DNA of 64,000 nt from CAYTUI01 sp964441335 (GCA_964441335.1 CAYTUI010000001.1:3009-67008); one strand, 5' to 3'; positions 50,634 to 60,652 are shown, numbered from the stretch's first letter. Notes: generated from the sequence alone by a model not told the origin. Program-made: numbers and translations.

Positions 50634-52832
50634 CTAATTTTGGTATTTGCAGTTAGAGTTGGAACACTTAATTTTATCGTTAGCGGCGTAGGTTAACAGT
50701 GAACGGCAGTCTGGGCATTTGTCGCCTGTGGGTTTTTGCCAGAGAGCAAATTTGCAGTCCGGATAGCGATTACAGCTATAGAAAATTTTGCCTTTGCGAC
50801 TTTTCTTTTCGGTTATTTCTCCCTGATTACATTCCGGACATTTAACGCCGGTAGAAACCGAGTGGTTCTTAATATTTTTACAGTCAGGATAACCGGTGCA
50901 GGCTAAAAATTTTCCGAAGCGGCCGTGTTTGAAAGCCATAGGCTTACCACACTTGTCGCAGATTTCATCAGTAGTTTCTGCCGGAGCCGGCTCGCCGTCA
51001 CCGCCCAGCTGTTTGGTATTTTTGCAGTCCGGATAACCGGTGCAGGCTAAAAATTTGCCGAAACGCCCCATTTTTACCACCATCGGCTTACCGCATTTTT
51101 CGCAAATCTCGTCGGTAGCTTCTTCAGTCAATTCTTTTTTGGTTAAGTCTTGTTCCTTTTGCATGAGATTATCTTTAAATGGATAATAAAAGTCGGCAAT
51201 GACCGGCTGCCATTTGATTTCTCCTTGGGCAACTTTGTCCAGGTTATCTTCCATGGAAGCTGTAAAATCATAGTCGATAATTTGACTAAAATGTTCTTTA
51301 AGAATATTCGTGACTAACTTACCCATGTCTGTTGGTTTGAGACGCTTTTCCTCTTTGACGACATATTTTCTGGCAATCACCGTAGAGATAGTCGGAGCAT
51401 AAGTAGATGGTCGGCCAATACCTTTTTCTTCTAAAGCCTTAACCAAACCGGCTTCAGAATAACGGGCCGGTGGTTGGGTATAATGCTGATTGGCTAGTAA
51501 TTCTTTTAAAGTTACTTGATCGCCTTGAGCTAAAGTCGGCAATTCTTTGTCACCATTGCTGCTATGATAAACTTTTAACCAACCGGGAAATTTAACAACT
51601 GAACCGGTAGCTCTTAAAGTATAGGGTGTTCCTTCGGCTTTAATATCTACCGAAGTCATAGCGACTTTGGCGTCAGGCATTTGAGTAGCCAAAGCTCTAG
51701 ACCAGATTAAATTATAAAGTTTGTGTTGACGGCTATCCAAGTATTGTTTGATTGACTCTGGTTCGCGGTTGGGGTCGGTCGGTCTAATTGCTTCGTGAGC
51801 TTCCTGTGCCAGTTTGGACTTTTGTTTGAAAAAACGGGGTTTATCCAAACTGTAGTCTGAACCAAATTTTTGATTTAAATAGGTCACGGCTTGGCCGGTA
51901 AATTCGTTAGACAAATTTAAAGAGTCGGTTCTCATGTATGTAATTAAACCGGTGGAGCCTTCAGAGCCGATATCTATACCTTCGTATAGTTGCTGGGCGA
52001 GCATCATAGTTTGCTTGGCTGAAAAACCCAGTTTACGGTTAGCCTCCTGCTGTAAGGTGGAAGTGGTAAAAGGTGTTGGGGCTTTGCGGCTAATTTCTTT
52101 GCCGTTAACTTCAACAACCTTTAGTGTGCTGTTTTTGATTTGCTGTTCAGCTTCTTTGGACTGCTGTTCCTGAAGGTCAAATTTTTTGAATGGTTTATCG
52201 TCTTTGGAATATAAACTTATTTCAAAATCAATCTTATCTTTGGTTGCCAGACCGTCCACGGTCCAGTATTCCTCTGGCTTGAATGCCTCAATTTCTTCTT
52301 CCCGTTCCACAATTAATCTGACAGCCACCGATTGAACGCGACCGGCGGATAAACCGCGGGCCACTTTTTTCCAGAGGAAAGGCGACAGTTCATAACCGAC
52401 CAACCGGTCAAGAACACGACGAGCCTGTTGGGCGTCTATTAGATTGATGTTCAGAGAATGAGGATGTTTTAAAGCGTCTAAAATAGCCTGTTTGGTTATT
52501 TCATGAAAAGTAATTCGTTTAACTTTGTCAGCCGGCACTTTAAATATCTGCTGTAAATGCCAAGAGATGGCTTCTCCTTCACGGTCTTCGTCAGTCGCGA
52601 AGTAGATTTCATCAGCCTTATCGGCCAACTTCTTTAACTCTGTGACAATTTTTTTGGCTTTCAAAGGAATAACATATTGAGGTTCGAAATCATTCTTTAT
52701 ATCTATACCCATCTTGCTTTTTGGCAAATCACGGATATGACCAAAGGAGGACTTGATGGTGTAGTCCTTGTCTAAAAATTTAGAAATTGTTTTGGCTTTT
52801 GTCGGAGATTCGACGATGACCAGATTTTTCAT
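50634..52832 (-). CDS. topA: DNA topoisomerase I
   Basis: 732 residues. TOPRIM domain (LVIVESPTKAKTISKFL, FATDEDREGEAISWHL), the nucleophile tyrosine in TGLITYMRTDS, and four C-terminal zinc-ribbon modules of CxxC...CxxxxxPDC type (CEKCGKPM, CDKCGKPM, CPECNQGE, CPDCRSLL). It relaxes negative supercoils. Full length. Confidence 0.97.
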   Translation of the reverse strand: MKNLVIVESPTKAKTISKFLDKDYTIKSSFGHIRDLPKSKMGIDIKNDFEPQYVIPLKAKKIVTELKKLADKADEIYFATDEDREGEAISWHLQQIFKVPADKVKRITFHEITKQAILDALKHPHSLNINLIDAQQARRVLDRLVGYELSPFLWKKVARGLSAGRVQSVAVRLIVEREEEIEAFKPEEYWTVDGLATKDKIDFEISLYSKDDKPFKKFDLQEQQSKEAEQQIKNSTLKVVEVNGKEISRKAPTPFTTSTLQQEANRKLGFSAKQTMMLAQQLYEGIDIGSEGSTGLITYMRTDSLNLSNEFTGQAVTYLNQKFGSDYSLDKPRFFKQKSKLAQEAHEAIRPTDPNREPESIKQYLDSRQHKLYNLIWSRALATQMPDAKVAMTSVDIKAEGTPYTLRATGSVVKFPGWLKVYHSSNGDKELPTLAQGDQVTLKELLANQHYTQPPARYSEAGLVKALEEKGIGRPSTYAPTISTVIARKYVVKEEKRLKPTDMGKLVTNILKEHFSQIIDYDFTASMEDNLDKVAQGEIKWQPVIADFYYPFKDNLMQKEQDLTKKELTEEATDEICEKCGKPMVVKMGRFGKFLACTGYPDCKNTKQLGGDGEPAPAETTDEICDKCGKPMAFKHGRFGKFLACTGYPDCKNIKNHSVSTGVKCPECNQGEITEKKSRKGKIFYSCNRYPDCKFALWQKPTGDKCPDCRSLLTYAANDKIKCSNSNCKYQN

Positions 52833-52917
52833 AAGTCTGACTATAATAGAAAAGCTTTATTTTGGCAAGTTTTTGGTTGTTGATAGTCAAAGTCATATAT
52901 AATATTGTCCGTTGCGA

Positions 52918-53508
52918 TCAATCAGCATCGTTAGAATTATTTCGGTCTTTTAGCCAATTAATCGGGTTATTTTTAATGTACATACGAATTTTATATAGAG
53001 ATTCTTCATTCCGTATAATATGATCGTGGAATCGCGATTGCCAGAATTGTCGTCCGAGGGTGCCGCGGTGCTGGTTAATGCGGCGGGCCGAAAATGTTTT
53101 AAAACCGCGAATTATTTCTGATACCGAATAGCGCCCGGTTGGGTAATCGTTGAAATGACGTTGATTTAATGCAAAACCCGTGGAGGCGGGTTTGAAACCC
53201 GCCTCTACAGGACGCCGGTTGCAATTATACCGGGCGTTAATGCGGATTATTCCATGAACGTGGTTCGGCATTATGACAAATGCGTCCAATCGGCAATCGC
53301 AATAATGTTTTGTTAAATCACGCCAGCATTTTTTCACGATTTGTCCCAATGGTGATAGTTGCATTTTACCGTTAACAATTTGTCCTAAATCGCAGATTCT
53401 GTTTTTGACGCAAATGGTTATAAAATAATATCCTTGATTTGAATAATCCCAATATGGTAAACGTGTTGATTCGATTCTATATCTGCCTAGGTATTTTGAA
53501 TATTTCAT
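52918..53508 (-). CDS. RAYT: REP-associated tyrosine transposase (Y1/HUH)
   Basis: 196 residues of the transposase_17/Y1 family. N-terminal PYWDYSNQGYYFITICV, the HUH-type motif MPNHVHGIIRI, and the catalytic-tyrosine region IRNEESLYKIRMYIKNNP are present. RAYTs act on REP palindromes and normally do not form classical insertion sequences. The coding sequence contains a palindrome (53180-53208), which adds a loop between the HUH motif and the tyrosine helix. It overlaps the dprA stop by four bases. It looks intact. Confidence 0.9.
   Translation of the reverse strand: MKYSKYLGRYRIESTRLPYWDYSNQGYYFITICVKNRICDLGQIVNGKMQLSPLGQIVKKCWRDLTKHYCDCRLDAFVIMPNHVHGIIRINARYNCNRRPVEAGFKPASTGFALNQRHFNDYPTGRYSVSEIIRGFKTFSARRINQHRGTLGRQFWQSRFHDHIIRNEESLYKIRMYIKNNPINWLKDRNNSNDAD
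53180..53208. repeat. Palindrome inside the RAYT gene
   Basis: GAGGCGGGTTT (53183-53193) pairs with AAACCCGCCTC (53195-53205), single-base centre, extending with one mismatch to 53180-53208. Translated in frame as part of EAGFKPAST. Confidence 0.88.
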
Positions 53509-54560
53509 TTCAATTCAATAATATTCCCCGGTTTTTTTTCAATCCAATTATTCAATTCCAGCTGCGAAATTGTTGAACGAACTGTGGAATTGTCTGTTGA
53601 AAGTTTTCTTAATAGTTCATTAATTTCTTGCGAACCATTTTTTAATATTTCGATAATTTGTTTTTCTAGCGGATTGGCAGATTGATATTTGTCGGTTTGT
53701 TTCGGCGAAATTACCGGCAAACCCATTATTTCCAAAATGTCCCGGCCGGAGGTTATTAAATGAGCGCCTTGCTGTAACAGATAATTACTGCCTTCAGATA
53801 ACGGCTGATTAATATTGCCCGGTATAGCCATGACCTCACGGTTAATATCAGCCGCCAGACGAGCAGTGATCAGGGCGCCGGATTTAACCGCCGCCGAAAC
53901 TATCAGCACCGATTTAACTAAACTGGCGATTGTTTGATTACGTCTGGGGAAGTTAATGCGATCAACCGGACTGTTTTTTGAAAATGGCGAAATAATTAAA
54001 CCGTTGGCCTTTAATATATTTTTGGCTAGTCCTAAATTTGATTGCGGATAGATTTCCTGATCGGAAATAGGTGTGCCAAGGACCGCAATTGTCGGTAAAT
54101 TATGTTCCAGAGCTAATTGATGCGCTAGGGCGTCTATGCCGTAAGCCAGACCGCTGACAATCGTTAAACCACTGTTGTTTAAATCTTGGAAAATTTTTTT
54201 TAAAGCCGGCGCATTATAGTTATCCAATCGCCGGCTACCAATAATAGCTAAACAAGTGGTTGTTAATAAATTTAGATTACCCCGATAGTAGAGTAACGGC
54301 TCGGGATAGCCGTCTTTAAGGATCTCCGGATAATCATCATCAACCATGGTGATGAATTGAGGATTGTTCAGCCGATGCTCTTGCCATTGGGCCAGAGACC
54401 CATTAAGACCGCCCCTTTTTTCCTGCTCCCAGGCAAATTTAAAAGAACCATAATGGTCCCTGATTTTCATTAAGCTGGCCGGTCCGATCCCTTTGGTATT
54501 TAGCCAAGCAAAAAAATAAATTTTTTCTTCTTCAGTTGTCATAAAATCGCTTTTCCGCAT
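53505..54560 (-). CDS. dprA: DNA-processing protein DprA
   Basis: 351 residues. Rossmann-like domain with LAIIGSRRLDNYN, IVSGLAYGIDALAHQLAL, TIAVLGTP, INFPRRNQTIASL and the SGALITARLAAD segment; a C-terminal winged-helix part. It loads RecA on incoming single-stranded DNA during transformation. With the pseudopilin in this window it suggests DNA uptake. Confidence 0.95.
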   Translation of the reverse strand: MRKSDFMTTEEEKIYFFAWLNTKGIGPASLMKIRDHYGSFKFAWEQEKRGGLNGSLAQWQEHRLNNPQFITMVDDDYPEILKDGYPEPLLYYRGNLNLLTTTCLAIIGSRRLDNYNAPALKKIFQDLNNSGLTIVSGLAYGIDALAHQLALEHNLPTIAVLGTPISDQEIYPQSNLGLAKNILKANGLIISPFSKNSPVDRINFPRRNQTIASLVKSVLIVSAAVKSGALITARLAADINREVMAIPGNINQPLSEGSNYLLQQGAHLITSGRDILEIMGLPVISPKQTDKYQSANPLEKQIIEILKNGSQEINELLRKLSTDNSTVRSTISQLELNNWIEKKPGNIIELK

Positions 54561-54677
54561 TAGTTGTCCCCAAAAACTCTGGAGCCCTAGACTAATATTG
54601 ACATTTTAAATCATTGGCGATAAATTTCAAGTGCAGTTCATCGAAAACCCCGTGTTTTCTTGCGAAAGGAGAAAACC

Positions 54678-54935
54678 GTGTCAATCAGCGTGAATACGGA
54701 GCAGCCAAGCAAAGGCCCGCCGCCGATAGCTCGAATGTCCAACAGACAGTTGGCAACCGAGCTGGCAACCTTTGGCAATCAGAGCGACATGGCGCTGTTG
54801 AAGCCTCAAGATTTTCTTACCTTCAATGGTCGTCAGGTGCCGCGACAAGATCTGTTGGACGAAGTCCAGTATGTTCGGACCAACGGCAGATCGCTGTGGG
54901 TCAAGGAGGTTCTGGAGAGAAAGAGTCGGACGTAG
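54678..54935 (+). CDS. Small GC-rich protein of unknown function
   Basis: 85 residues from a GTG start that follows GAAAGGAG at proper spacing. Soluble, basic and unrecognised; MSNRQLATELATFGNQ suggests a helical N-terminal part. It is the only plus-strand gene among the minus-strand topA-dprA-mfd run, has its own TTGACA element about 80 bases upstream, and shares base composition and ribosome binding site style with the other GC-rich genes. Confidence 0.65.
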   Translation: MSISVNTEQPSKGPPPIARMSNRQLATELATFGNQSDMALLKPQDFLTFNGRQVPRQDLLDEVQYVRTNGRSLWVKEVLERKSRT

Positions 54936-54979
54936 GCTCTAGATAGGGGGAGCGGTGTGGTCAATACGAGAGCTGCGAT

Positions 54980-55013
54980 AAAGCCTGTTTTCCATCATGG
55001 ACGGACAGGCTTT
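54980..55013. terminator. Terminator between convergent genes
   Basis: AAAGCCTGT (54980-54988) pairs with ACAGGCTTT (55005-55013), just touching the mfd stop codon. Confidence 0.72.
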
Positions 55014-57960
55014 ACCTTTGTAGCGAAATAACAGAATCTTTTAGATATTTATGCCAGTTCTGCAGACTGGATTTTTTTATTTTCAATTTATCCTTAGTCC
55101 AGATCCAGTCAGGAAATTTTTGTAGTAGCGTTTTGAGATAATCAACAGACGGTTCGTTGGTAAAAAATATTTCCAGCCAGTAATCAGCAACTGGCGATTG
55201 ACCTCGGGCAGAAATTTTTTCAATTAAACTATCCTGCGCTAAAATTCGCAGTCCTTGAATATAGCGGATGTTATCAAAAACCTGACCGTCATAGTTTTTA
55301 AAAAAAGCCTGAAGCTCATGAGTGGTTCTGATAGCCGCCAGTTGTTGCCAGAAAAATATTTTGGCCTGGACATGCGGAAATAAATTATCGGGTAAAGCCG
55401 TGTCTAACGGCAACTCAATTTCCACCTGACGCCAGATTTTTGTTTCCATTCCTCTTAGCTCGTTCACTGATTGTTCAATCAATTCCTGATACAATTGCAG
55501 ACCAATCGCCTTTACTCGGCCATGCTGATTTTTACCCAGAATATTTCCTACACCCCTTAACTCCATATCACGGTTGGCAATTCTAAAGCCACTGCCCAAA
55601 GCTGTCTCTCTTTTGATGGTTTTTAATCTTTCCAGAGCATCGCCTTGAAGTTTTTGCTGATTGTAAAGAAAATAAGCATAGGCCTGGCGATCACTACGGC
55701 CGACTCGTCCTCGTAACTGGTGTAATTGCGCTAAACCAAAATTAACCGTGTCAGTTACAATGATAGTATTGACGTTGGCCAAATCCAGACCGTTAGTAAT
55801 AATAGTAGAGCAGATTAAAATATCTATCTTTCCTTCGTCAAAATTATGCATGGTCCTGGCCAGCTGTTTATCGTCCATTTGCCCATGAGCAATGGCTAGC
55901 TTGGCTTTGGGGAATAGTTTGGTTAAAGTTTGTTTGGCAAAATCAATAGTCTCTACTTTATTATGTAGATAATAGACTTGGCCGTGGCGTTTAAGCTCAT
56001 TGCTGATAACTTTTTTTATCAGCTCTTCGTTCCAAGGTAAAACTTCGGTTTTAATATCTTGGCGTCCTTTGGGCGGCTCTGTCAGCAAACTGATATTGCG
56101 GATGTTGGATAGTGATAAGTGTAAAGTCCGAGGGATAGGAGTGGCTGATAAACTTAAGACATGAATTTGATCGGCCAGCTCTTTAAGTTTTTCTTTATCT
56201 TTAACGCCAAAATTTTGCTCCTCATCAATAATCAGTAATCTTAGATTGGAAAATTTAATGTCTCGGGATAATAAGCGGTGCGTACCGACAACGATATCGG
56301 CTTTAGCTTGGCTGATTTTTTTTACAATGTCGTGTTGTTGTGTTTTTGTCTGCCAGCGGGATAAAAGTTCAATATCAGCGCCGTATTTGCTTAATCGTTT
56401 ATTAAAGGTGTCAAAATGTTGTTGCGCCAAAATAGTTGTCGGACAGATTAAAGCAACTTGTCCGCCATTCAGAACAGTCCGCCAGCTGGCTCGCAGAGCA
56501 ATCTCTGTTTTACCAAAGCCAACATCGCCGCAAATCAGTCTTTCTGTCGGGTAATCCTTCGCCAAGTCGTTCAAGGTATCAGACAGTGCGGTTAACTGCG
56601 AAGGAGTTTCTTCAAAAGGGAAATCATCAGCTACTAGGCGTTCATCTTTTTGTTGACTTAGGGGTCTAATGTGTCGCAGTTTTCTTTGCGCTTCATGACG
56701 CAAGATTTTTAAGGCCAAAGCCCAAGTTTCCTCTTTGATTTTTTTAATACTGTTGATCCAAGAGCTGTCATTAGATAAACGTGAAATTTTGGGCTGACTG
56801 GGCCCGACATATTTGGAAATTTTGTCAGCCTGATCGGTCGGCAGGTAGATTTTATCTTGGGCCGCGTATTCAATGGTTAAATATTCTCTGGTAATACCAT
56901 CCACAGTCAGCGGTTCAATATTAATTAATTGACCAATACCATGGTCACGATGCACTACATAATCGCCTGGTTTAATTTCCGCCAGCCAGATATTAGACCG
57001 TTTAGTCAGTTTTTCAGCCGGTGGTAGCAGATGATTATCGTTTAAAACCAGAATTTTATCTTGGGCCGATTGCCAGCCGGGAGGAGTCTGTAATAAATTA
57101 TTCGACAGTTTCAGTAAGTTAATTTTTAGATGGTGTTCCTTAATAATTTTCAGCGCTTGTTGTGACTGACTGCTTAACCAATAAATAGAGTAATTAGATA
57201 ATTGACGGAGCTGTTGCCAGTTCTGTGCGCCCTGTAAATAGGAAAAATCCGGCCAGGTTTCATTTTTGACAATGTCCGGTTCCTGATCAAGTTCGGAAAT
57301 AATTAATTGCTGGGGTAAATTATTATCCTGATAGCCGATAGTTAATACCCGGTCGCTTAAATAATCCTCCAAATGGCCCTTGGGCATGGTAATGTTGAGT
57401 GGTGGTATTTGAACTATATTTATGGAAGCTATTTTAGTTTGATCATGGAGTGTTAACCAGTGAATACTTTCCAAATTATTACCGCTAAATTCCAGCCGCA
57501 AAATTTTTCCAAATAACCCAAGATCAATAATTCCACCGCGGGCAGCCACTTCACCCTCTAGATTAACCTGAATGTTCGGCTCAAAACCAATATTTTGACA
57601 TTGTGTAATTAGTTTGGAAAAATTATAGGTTGAGCCAACTTCCAGTGATAGGCTGTATTTTTTTGTTTGTTCAAGACTGGGAATTTTTAACTTCAGATTG
57701 TTGGTAGTCGTTAGGATGATTGCATTTTTATGATGGAGAAAAGCATCGGTGACAGCTGGAGATAGGGGAGAATCGCTGACCCAAGTTAGAATTGGTTTAG
57801 AATATTTCCAAATGTTTAAACTGTCAGCTAGATTTTTTATTTGATGATCGTCTTCCAGTAAACACAAAAGCACCTCATACTTATTTAAGAGGGGGGTGTT
57901 CGCCAGCCAATAGCCCAGCGAATTATAGTTCCATATGCCGTTTACGATAATTTTTTTCAT
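55012..57960 (-). CDS. mfd: Transcription-repair coupling factor Mfd
   Basis: 982 residues. Degenerate UvrB-like N-terminus, RNA-polymerase interaction domain (GDYVVHRDHGIGQLINIE), superfamily II helicase with Walker A ICGDVGFGKTEIA, IIDEEQNFGV and SATPIPRTLHLSL, the LGRVGRSDRQAYAY-type region (HQLRGRVGRSDR), and a TRCF C-terminal domain. It frees stalled RNA polymerase at lesions. Slightly short for the family (about 1,150). Confidence 0.96.
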   Translation of the reverse strand: MKKIIVNGIWNYNSLGYWLANTPLLNKYEVLLCLLEDDHQIKNLADSLNIWKYSKPILTWVSDSPLSPAVTDAFLHHKNAIILTTTNNLKLKIPSLEQTKKYSLSLEVGSTYNFSKLITQCQNIGFEPNIQVNLEGEVAARGGIIDLGLFGKILRLEFSGNNLESIHWLTLHDQTKIASINIVQIPPLNITMPKGHLEDYLSDRVLTIGYQDNNLPQQLIISELDQEPDIVKNETWPDFSYLQGAQNWQQLRQLSNYSIYWLSSQSQQALKIIKEHHLKINLLKLSNNLLQTPPGWQSAQDKILVLNDNHLLPPAEKLTKRSNIWLAEIKPGDYVVHRDHGIGQLINIEPLTVDGITREYLTIEYAAQDKIYLPTDQADKISKYVGPSQPKISRLSNDSSWINSIKKIKEETWALALKILRHEAQRKLRHIRPLSQQKDERLVADDFPFEETPSQLTALSDTLNDLAKDYPTERLICGDVGFGKTEIALRASWRTVLNGGQVALICPTTILAQQHFDTFNKRLSKYGADIELLSRWQTKTQQHDIVKKISQAKADIVVGTHRLLSRDIKFSNLRLLIIDEEQNFGVKDKEKLKELADQIHVLSLSATPIPRTLHLSLSNIRNISLLTEPPKGRQDIKTEVLPWNEELIKKVISNELKRHGQVYYLHNKVETIDFAKQTLTKLFPKAKLAIAHGQMDDKQLARTMHNFDEGKIDILICSTIITNGLDLANVNTIIVTDTVNFGLAQLHQLRGRVGRSDRQAYAYFLYNQQKLQGDALERLKTIKRETALGSGFRIANRDMELRGVGNILGKNQHGRVKAIGLQLYQELIEQSVNELRGMETKIWRQVEIELPLDTALPDNLFPHVQAKIFFWQQLAAIRTTHELQAFFKNYDGQVFDNIRYIQGLRILAQDSLIEKISARGQSPVADYWLEIFFTNEPSVDYLKTLLQKFPDWIWTKDKLKIKKSSLQNWHKYLKDSVISLQR

Positions 57961-58005
57961 CGGCCCAGTCAGTTTAGCTGAAGACTGGTTTTTGGTCTAG
58001 CTGGG

Positions 58006-58080
58006 TCACGCCTCTCGCGAGAGGCGTGACTAATGTTTACGAGCGACGGGATTGACCCAGCACCTCGCGAGGTGCTGGGT
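58006..58080. repeat. Two perfect TCGCGA-centred palindromes upstream of mfd
   Basis: 58006-58029 (24 bases, half TCACGCCTCTCG) and 58055-58080 (26 bases, half ACCCAGCACCTCG). Both centre on CTCGCGAG, like those at the tRNA-Met genes, but the arms differ. The rest of 58081-58360 holds no gene I can support. Confidence 0.88.
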
Positions 58081-58360
58081 TGACACAAATCTCAATTTAT
58101 GATAGCTTCGGCTGTTAACCTTTGGTTCTTATATCTACTCGCCAGGCAGTGATGGAAATGACACCCCCTCCTTGTTGTTGAAATCATTGCGCTAAGGCCG
58201 CGGTCTTCATGGCTTTAGGTCTTGGCTTTTGCTGGTGGGTAGTTATAAGTGTCAGAGGTTTTTATTTTTGTTAATTTTTATTACTTCATTAATGACATTG
58301 AAGTTGGAAAATTAAGACGGAAAATTATTAAACTGAGAATAGATTATTTGTAATTTTGGG

Positions 58361-58389
58361 TTGACTTTTTCCAAAAAAAGGAGTATAAT
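58361..58389 (+). promoter_or_regulatory. Promoter of the surface-protein operon
   Basis: TTGACT (58361-58366), 17 bases, TATAAT (58384-58389), 64 bases before the ATG. Confidence 0.8.
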
Positions 58390-58453
58390 TAATCAATAAG
58401 ACTAAATTTTGTGGATAATTGAGAACACAAAATAATACTACGCGAGCGCACCC

Positions 58454-59122
58454 ATGGCGCCTAAAAGAAAAACTTTATCAGCACTAGTTATTATCTCGAC
58501 ACTGATGTTGATGGTTTTTTTTAATTTTCCATGGTTACGGACAGTCTGGGCGGTCAACACCACTACTTTATCCCAGACGATTAATGCGGGCACCTTAGCG
58601 GTTAGTATTGTTGATGGCGATGGTAACGCGGTAGGGTCTCCGGCAGTTGCTTTTGGAGCCTTGGCTTTTTCTTTTGATGCCGCCACTACAACAGCTACAT
58701 TAGGCACAGCATCGGAAAAGATTCGTTTATCAAATCCCACTGCTACTGCCGCTTGGAGTGTGACTTTGGCCGGCAGTGCTCCGACCGCAGTCTGGACTGA
58801 CGGAGGCAGTAATACTTTTGACTTTAATGATTCTGCTTGGTCGCAGGATGGAGCAGATGACGATACTAAAGGTGGCAGGTTAGCTGTAGATCCTTCTGCC
58901 GGTACCATCACTGGTGTTAACGGTTGTGCCACCACCAATACTTCCCTAGGGTCTTCATCGGCCTTTGTGGAAACATCCAATAATTCTATCACCTTATTTT
59001 CCTCCACCACAGCTGCTACTTATTGTCGTTTTGAGTTGATAGATGTGTCCTTGTCACAAGCTATACCGGCGGCTCAACCAGCGGCAGTTTATACCTTGGG
59101 CTTGACACTGACCGCTAGTTAA
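58454..59122 (+). CDS. Secreted beta-rich surface protein
   Basis: 222 residues. A signal peptide (LVIISTLMLMVFFNFPWLRTVWA) leads into a Thr/Ser/Ala-rich, probably beta-sandwich domain (TLAVSIVDGDGNAVGSPAV ... YTLGLTLTAS). The same domain forms the C-terminus of the 60675 protein. There are two cysteines in the mature part. No catalytic motif; a structural or adhesive surface role is likely. Confidence 0.78.
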   Translation: MAPKRKTLSALVIISTLMLMVFFNFPWLRTVWAVNTTTLSQTINAGTLAVSIVDGDGNAVGSPAVAFGALAFSFDAATTTATLGTASEKIRLSNPTATAAWSVTLAGSAPTAVWTDGGSNTFDFNDSAWSQDGADDDTKGGRLAVDPSAGTITGVNGCATTNTSLGSSSAFVETSNNSITLFSSTTAATYCRFELIDVSLSQAIPAAQPAAVYTLGLTLTAS

Positions 59123-59227
59123 AATAATTTGATGAAGAGAGATATTTGACGCAGCAGTAATGCGGCGTTTTAATTTGTGGCAGAGCTGAATAGATGGTAT
59201 AATTTATGAGTTAATAGCTATATTTAA

Positions 59228-60652
59228 ATGACAGAAAACTCAAGAAATTTTTTTATAAAACGGCACTGGATCATCTATTCGCTGATAATTATTTTTTCAT
59301 TATTAATATCTAACGCCAGTATTGTTCGGGCTCTGGATTATGGCGGTATTGGTGGTAGGCCGGCGACTTCTGATCCGAATGTTCAAAACTCACAGAGCTG
59401 GTTTATTTATAATTTGGCGGCCAAAACTCAAAAGCAAGATGTTTTGATTGTGGTCAATTCCACCAATGAAGAACAGGAAATAATGGTTTATCCGGCCGAC
59501 TCCACGCCCTCTTCTGACGGGGCGTTTGCTTTGAAACAAAAAACTGAAGCCATGACCGATATCGGTAGCTGGATTAAATTATATCCGTCCGAAGCTGTCT
59601 TTGCAGATGAGGCGGTTTGGAAAGCGCTGTATCCTAAGGAAGCTGATTCTAAGTCTATTATTGATCGATGTTCGATTATACAGTTGGGCGCTGGTGATTT
59701 AGCCAAGTCATTGGAAGTGGTTGAGTCGCTCAAAGGAAAAAAAATATCTGCTGTGGAAATAGCTTACCTGACAGCTTTAGTTCCCTGGTGTCAGGGAGTC
59801 AGCGAATATACTTTTAAATTAGCGTCGAACACTCAAACAGAACTACCTTTTGTTATTAGTATTCCGGAGACAGCCGATGTGGGGGAGCATACCGGCGGTA
59901 TTATGGTACAGAAAGTTGAAGCTCAACAGGTTCAGGGCACCGGCATCGCTTTAACTACCAGAGTGGGTGTCAGGGTTTATGAGACTGTTCCGGGTGAACA
60001 AATCTCCAAAATTACCTTGGGTAATTTTAATTATACCTATGATGTGGTCAAAAAATCTTATTCATTTTCTGTAGCTGTGAAGAATGAGGGCAATGTCGGT
60101 AAAGATGTTTTAATTACTTTGCATATTATTAATAAGTTGACAGGTCAGGAAGTTATATTAGACCAAGGCAAGAAGTCAACTTTTGAACGACCGTTGCAAG
60201 TTATGCGTAATGATCAGTTGATTTCTAATTTTGAATGGCAGGCGCCTGTCTTTGGCTATTATCAGGTGCGGGCGGAAGTATCTTACGATGATAATGGTCA
60301 GGCGATGACTTTAAATACCAGTGATTTAATAATCATTGTTGTACCTTGGCTGTATGTAGGAGCGATATTAGTTTTGATGGTTTTAGTCGTAGTTATTATT
60401 ATATACAGAAAATCCCGATATCGTCAGAAGGTTAAGAAACATCAGTGGAAACAGTATCGCATGAAAAAAGATGTTTCGCTGATGCAGTTGGCCCGCGTTT
60501 CCGGTGTTAACTGGAAGACCTTGGCTAAGGTCAATAAAATTAGGAAGCCATATTTTGTCGAGGCTGGTCAAACTGTTAAACTGCCCGCGGTAGCTGTTAA
60601 ACCAAAAGCGCGAAGGTCAGCGACTGGGGTTAAGAAAACGAAACGCCCATAG
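59228..60652 (+). CDS. DUF916-like envelope protein with C-terminal LysM-like domain
   Basis: 474 residues. Signal peptide (IIIFSLLISNASIVRA); a DUF916-like domain (SWFIYNLAAKTQKQDV, IGSWIKLYP); immunoglobulin-like strands; a membrane helix (about residues 375-398, LYVGAILVLMVLVVVIII); then a cytoplasm-side basic segment and a LysM-like fold (VSLMQLARVSGVNWKTLAKVNKI). DUF916 proteins partner with WxL surface proteins in Gram-positives. It may anchor the beta-rich neighbours. Confidence 0.75.
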   Translation: MTENSRNFFIKRHWIIYSLIIIFSLLISNASIVRALDYGGIGGRPATSDPNVQNSQSWFIYNLAAKTQKQDVLIVVNSTNEEQEIMVYPADSTPSSDGAFALKQKTEAMTDIGSWIKLYPSEAVFADEAVWKALYPKEADSKSIIDRCSIIQLGAGDLAKSLEVVESLKGKKISAVEIAYLTALVPWCQGVSEYTFKLASNTQTELPFVISIPETADVGEHTGGIMVQKVEAQQVQGTGIALTTRVGVRVYETVPGEQISKITLGNFNYTYDVVKKSYSFSVAVKNEGNVGKDVLITLHIINKLTGQEVILDQGKKSTFERPLQVMRNDQLISNFEWQAPVFGYYQVRAEVSYDDNGQAMTLNTSDLIIIVVPWLYVGAILVLMVLVVVIIIYRKSRYRQKVKKHQWKQYRMKKDVSLMQLARVSGVNWKTLAKVNKIRKPYFVEAGQTVKLPAVAVKPKARRSATGVKKTKRP

